Assembly: GCA_028708195.1 (NCBI GenBank)
Contig: JAQVZK010000157.1
Coordinates: 1-5,812 of the forward strand
Length of the DNA stretch: 5,812 nt
Reading direction: 5' to 3'
DNA from: Desulfovibrio sp.
Lineage (GTDB): Bacteria; Desulfobacterota; Desulfovibrionia; Desulfovibrionales; Desulfovibrionaceae
Of this stretch, positions 5,255 to 5,812 are shown in pieces. The notes beneath the pieces are model-generated. The model ran no database searches. It worked only from the letters and a program-made list of their open reading frames with translations, and was not told where the DNA came from. A program made the position numbers and the translations under genes. How positions within the stretch are numbered: the first letter of the stretch is position 1; each line of letters starts with the position of its first letter.

Positions 5255-5593
5255 TCAGGCCACAAAGGCCTTTTCCAGAGTATCCAGCACGTCTTCAAGT
5301 TTGTCACTTAAAATGTTGGCCTCACGGGGCTGCCAGTCTGCCAGGGCGTTTTCTAGGGCCTGTTTGAGGCGGGCAGCCTCTTCAATGCCGGGGCCCATAG
5401 CTTTGCGCCTGGCTTCAGACCAGGGGAGAAACTGCAGCCCGTCACTCAGGGCGCGTACCATTTCGAGCACGCCGTGTTTCTCGTGCTTGATGGGCACGCT
5501 GAAGGCCAGTTCAGTCAATTTGGGCCACAGTTCTTCGAGCAGGTCTTCGTTCCAGGTCACGGACGTGACGCGTATTTGCAAGGCTTTGCCCAT
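5255..5593 (-). CDS. Conserved-looking small protein of unknown function, upstream of ssb
   Basis: I do not recognise this family. The 112-residue protein is soluble, with no signal peptide or membrane segment. The first 15 residues (MGKALQIRVTSVTWN) are probably a beta strand. The rest looks mostly helical and charged: DLLEELWPKLTELAF (17-31), VLEMVRALSDGLQFL (42-56) and a C-terminal run from about 70 with regular Leu/Ala spacing, ending LEDVLDTLEKAFVA. There are no cysteines or evident catalytic motifs. The ATG at 5593 is chosen for GGAGA at 5604-5600, six bases upstream; upstream in-frame codons have no such site and overlap the preceding gene. It sits 44 bases after that gene and 41 before ssb, so it is likely part of one operon. 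A role linked to DNA metabolism would be a guess. Confidence 0.75.
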   Translation of the reverse strand: MGKALQIRVTSVTWNEDLLEELWPKLTELAFSVPIKHEKHGVLEMVRALSDGLQFLPWSEARRKAMGPGIEEAARLKQALENALADWQPREANILSDKLEDVLDTLEKAFVA

Positions 5594-5637
5594 AATGGTT
5601 CTCCGCGTTGTTTGGCTGGCCCAATGGAAGGGTTTTT

Positions 5638-5812
5638 CTATTCCTTTTCGGCCCACTCTGTCTGCACACGCATGATGACGTTCTGAATGGCAGGCAACTG
5701 GTCTTTGGGGCACACGCCAAGAAGGGGAGCCCCTGCGTCCATGTTGTCATTGATTTTGAAGTAGACAGCGTAAATGACGCCGTCGGGCCCAAAGTAGCTC
5801 AGTGGTACCTCG
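5638..5812 (-). CDS. 3' end of an unrecognised gene (partial)
   Basis: An open frame enters from the right edge and ends at TAG (5640-5638). The visible 57 residues begin EVPLSYFGPDGVIYAVYFKI (1-20) and end MRVQTEWAEKE. The start lies outside the window. The piece looks like a soluble alpha/beta domain end: strands around DGVIYAVYFKI (10-20), a GVCPKDQLP turn with one cysteine, then a terminal helix. I cannot name a family. Third-base G/C preference and the close 44-base spacing to the next gene support it as real coding sequence and as the upstream member of the ssb cluster. Confidence 0.7.
   Translation of the reverse strand, partial: EVPLSYFGPDGVIYAVYFKINDNMDAGAPLLGVCPKDQLPAIQNVIMRVQTEWAEKE

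Overview
The window looks like a chromosomal segment of a sulfate-reducing bacterium of the Desulfovibrio type. It holds a complete ATP sulfurylase gene (sat) and the 5' part of dsrM, the cytochrome b-like subunit of the DsrMKJOP complex. Both belong to the dissimilatory sulfate reduction pathway. Every gene I can support lies on the minus strand, so transcription runs right to left.

Layout in order of transcription. (1) 5812-4674: an ssb cluster made of the 3' end of an unrecognised gene, a 112-residue protein of unknown function, and ssb. It ends in a large hairpin beside an unusual G-run array (4597-4653). (2) 4673-3912: about 760 bases without a convincing gene. This stretch holds interleaved inverted repeats with pseudoknot topology (4502-4585), a nested dyad (4260-4305), and the sat promoter with a Rex-like operator between its -35 and -10. 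(3) 3911-2640: sat, closed by a near-perfect terminator at 2593-2618. (4) 2353-1325: a VKOR-thioredoxin fusion membrane protein with its own candidate promoter. (5) 1324-1060: a regulatory gap whose promoter has its -35 in the loop of a 12-bp inverted repeat, with a second palindrome at the predicted transcription start. (6) 1059-526: a small RsbRD N-terminal-domain protein. (7) 525-406: a gap with a GC-rich stem-loop. (8) 405-1: dsrM, running off the left edge.

How the parts fit. Sat makes APS from sulfate and ATP. The later reduction of sulfite by DsrAB is linked to the membrane by DsrMKJOP. The Rex-like operator suggests that sat responds to the NADH/NAD+ ratio. The dsrM cluster appears to have a separate promoter with dyad elements and an RsbRD-type domain protein as first gene. 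The VKOR-thioredoxin protein probably works in disulfide formation for exported proteins, and its link to sulfate reduction rests on position only. The most novel material is in the non-coding DNA: the dyad-wrapped dsr promoter, the pseudoknot-like element and the G-run array. No mobile element, CRISPR array, tRNA or rRNA was seen.
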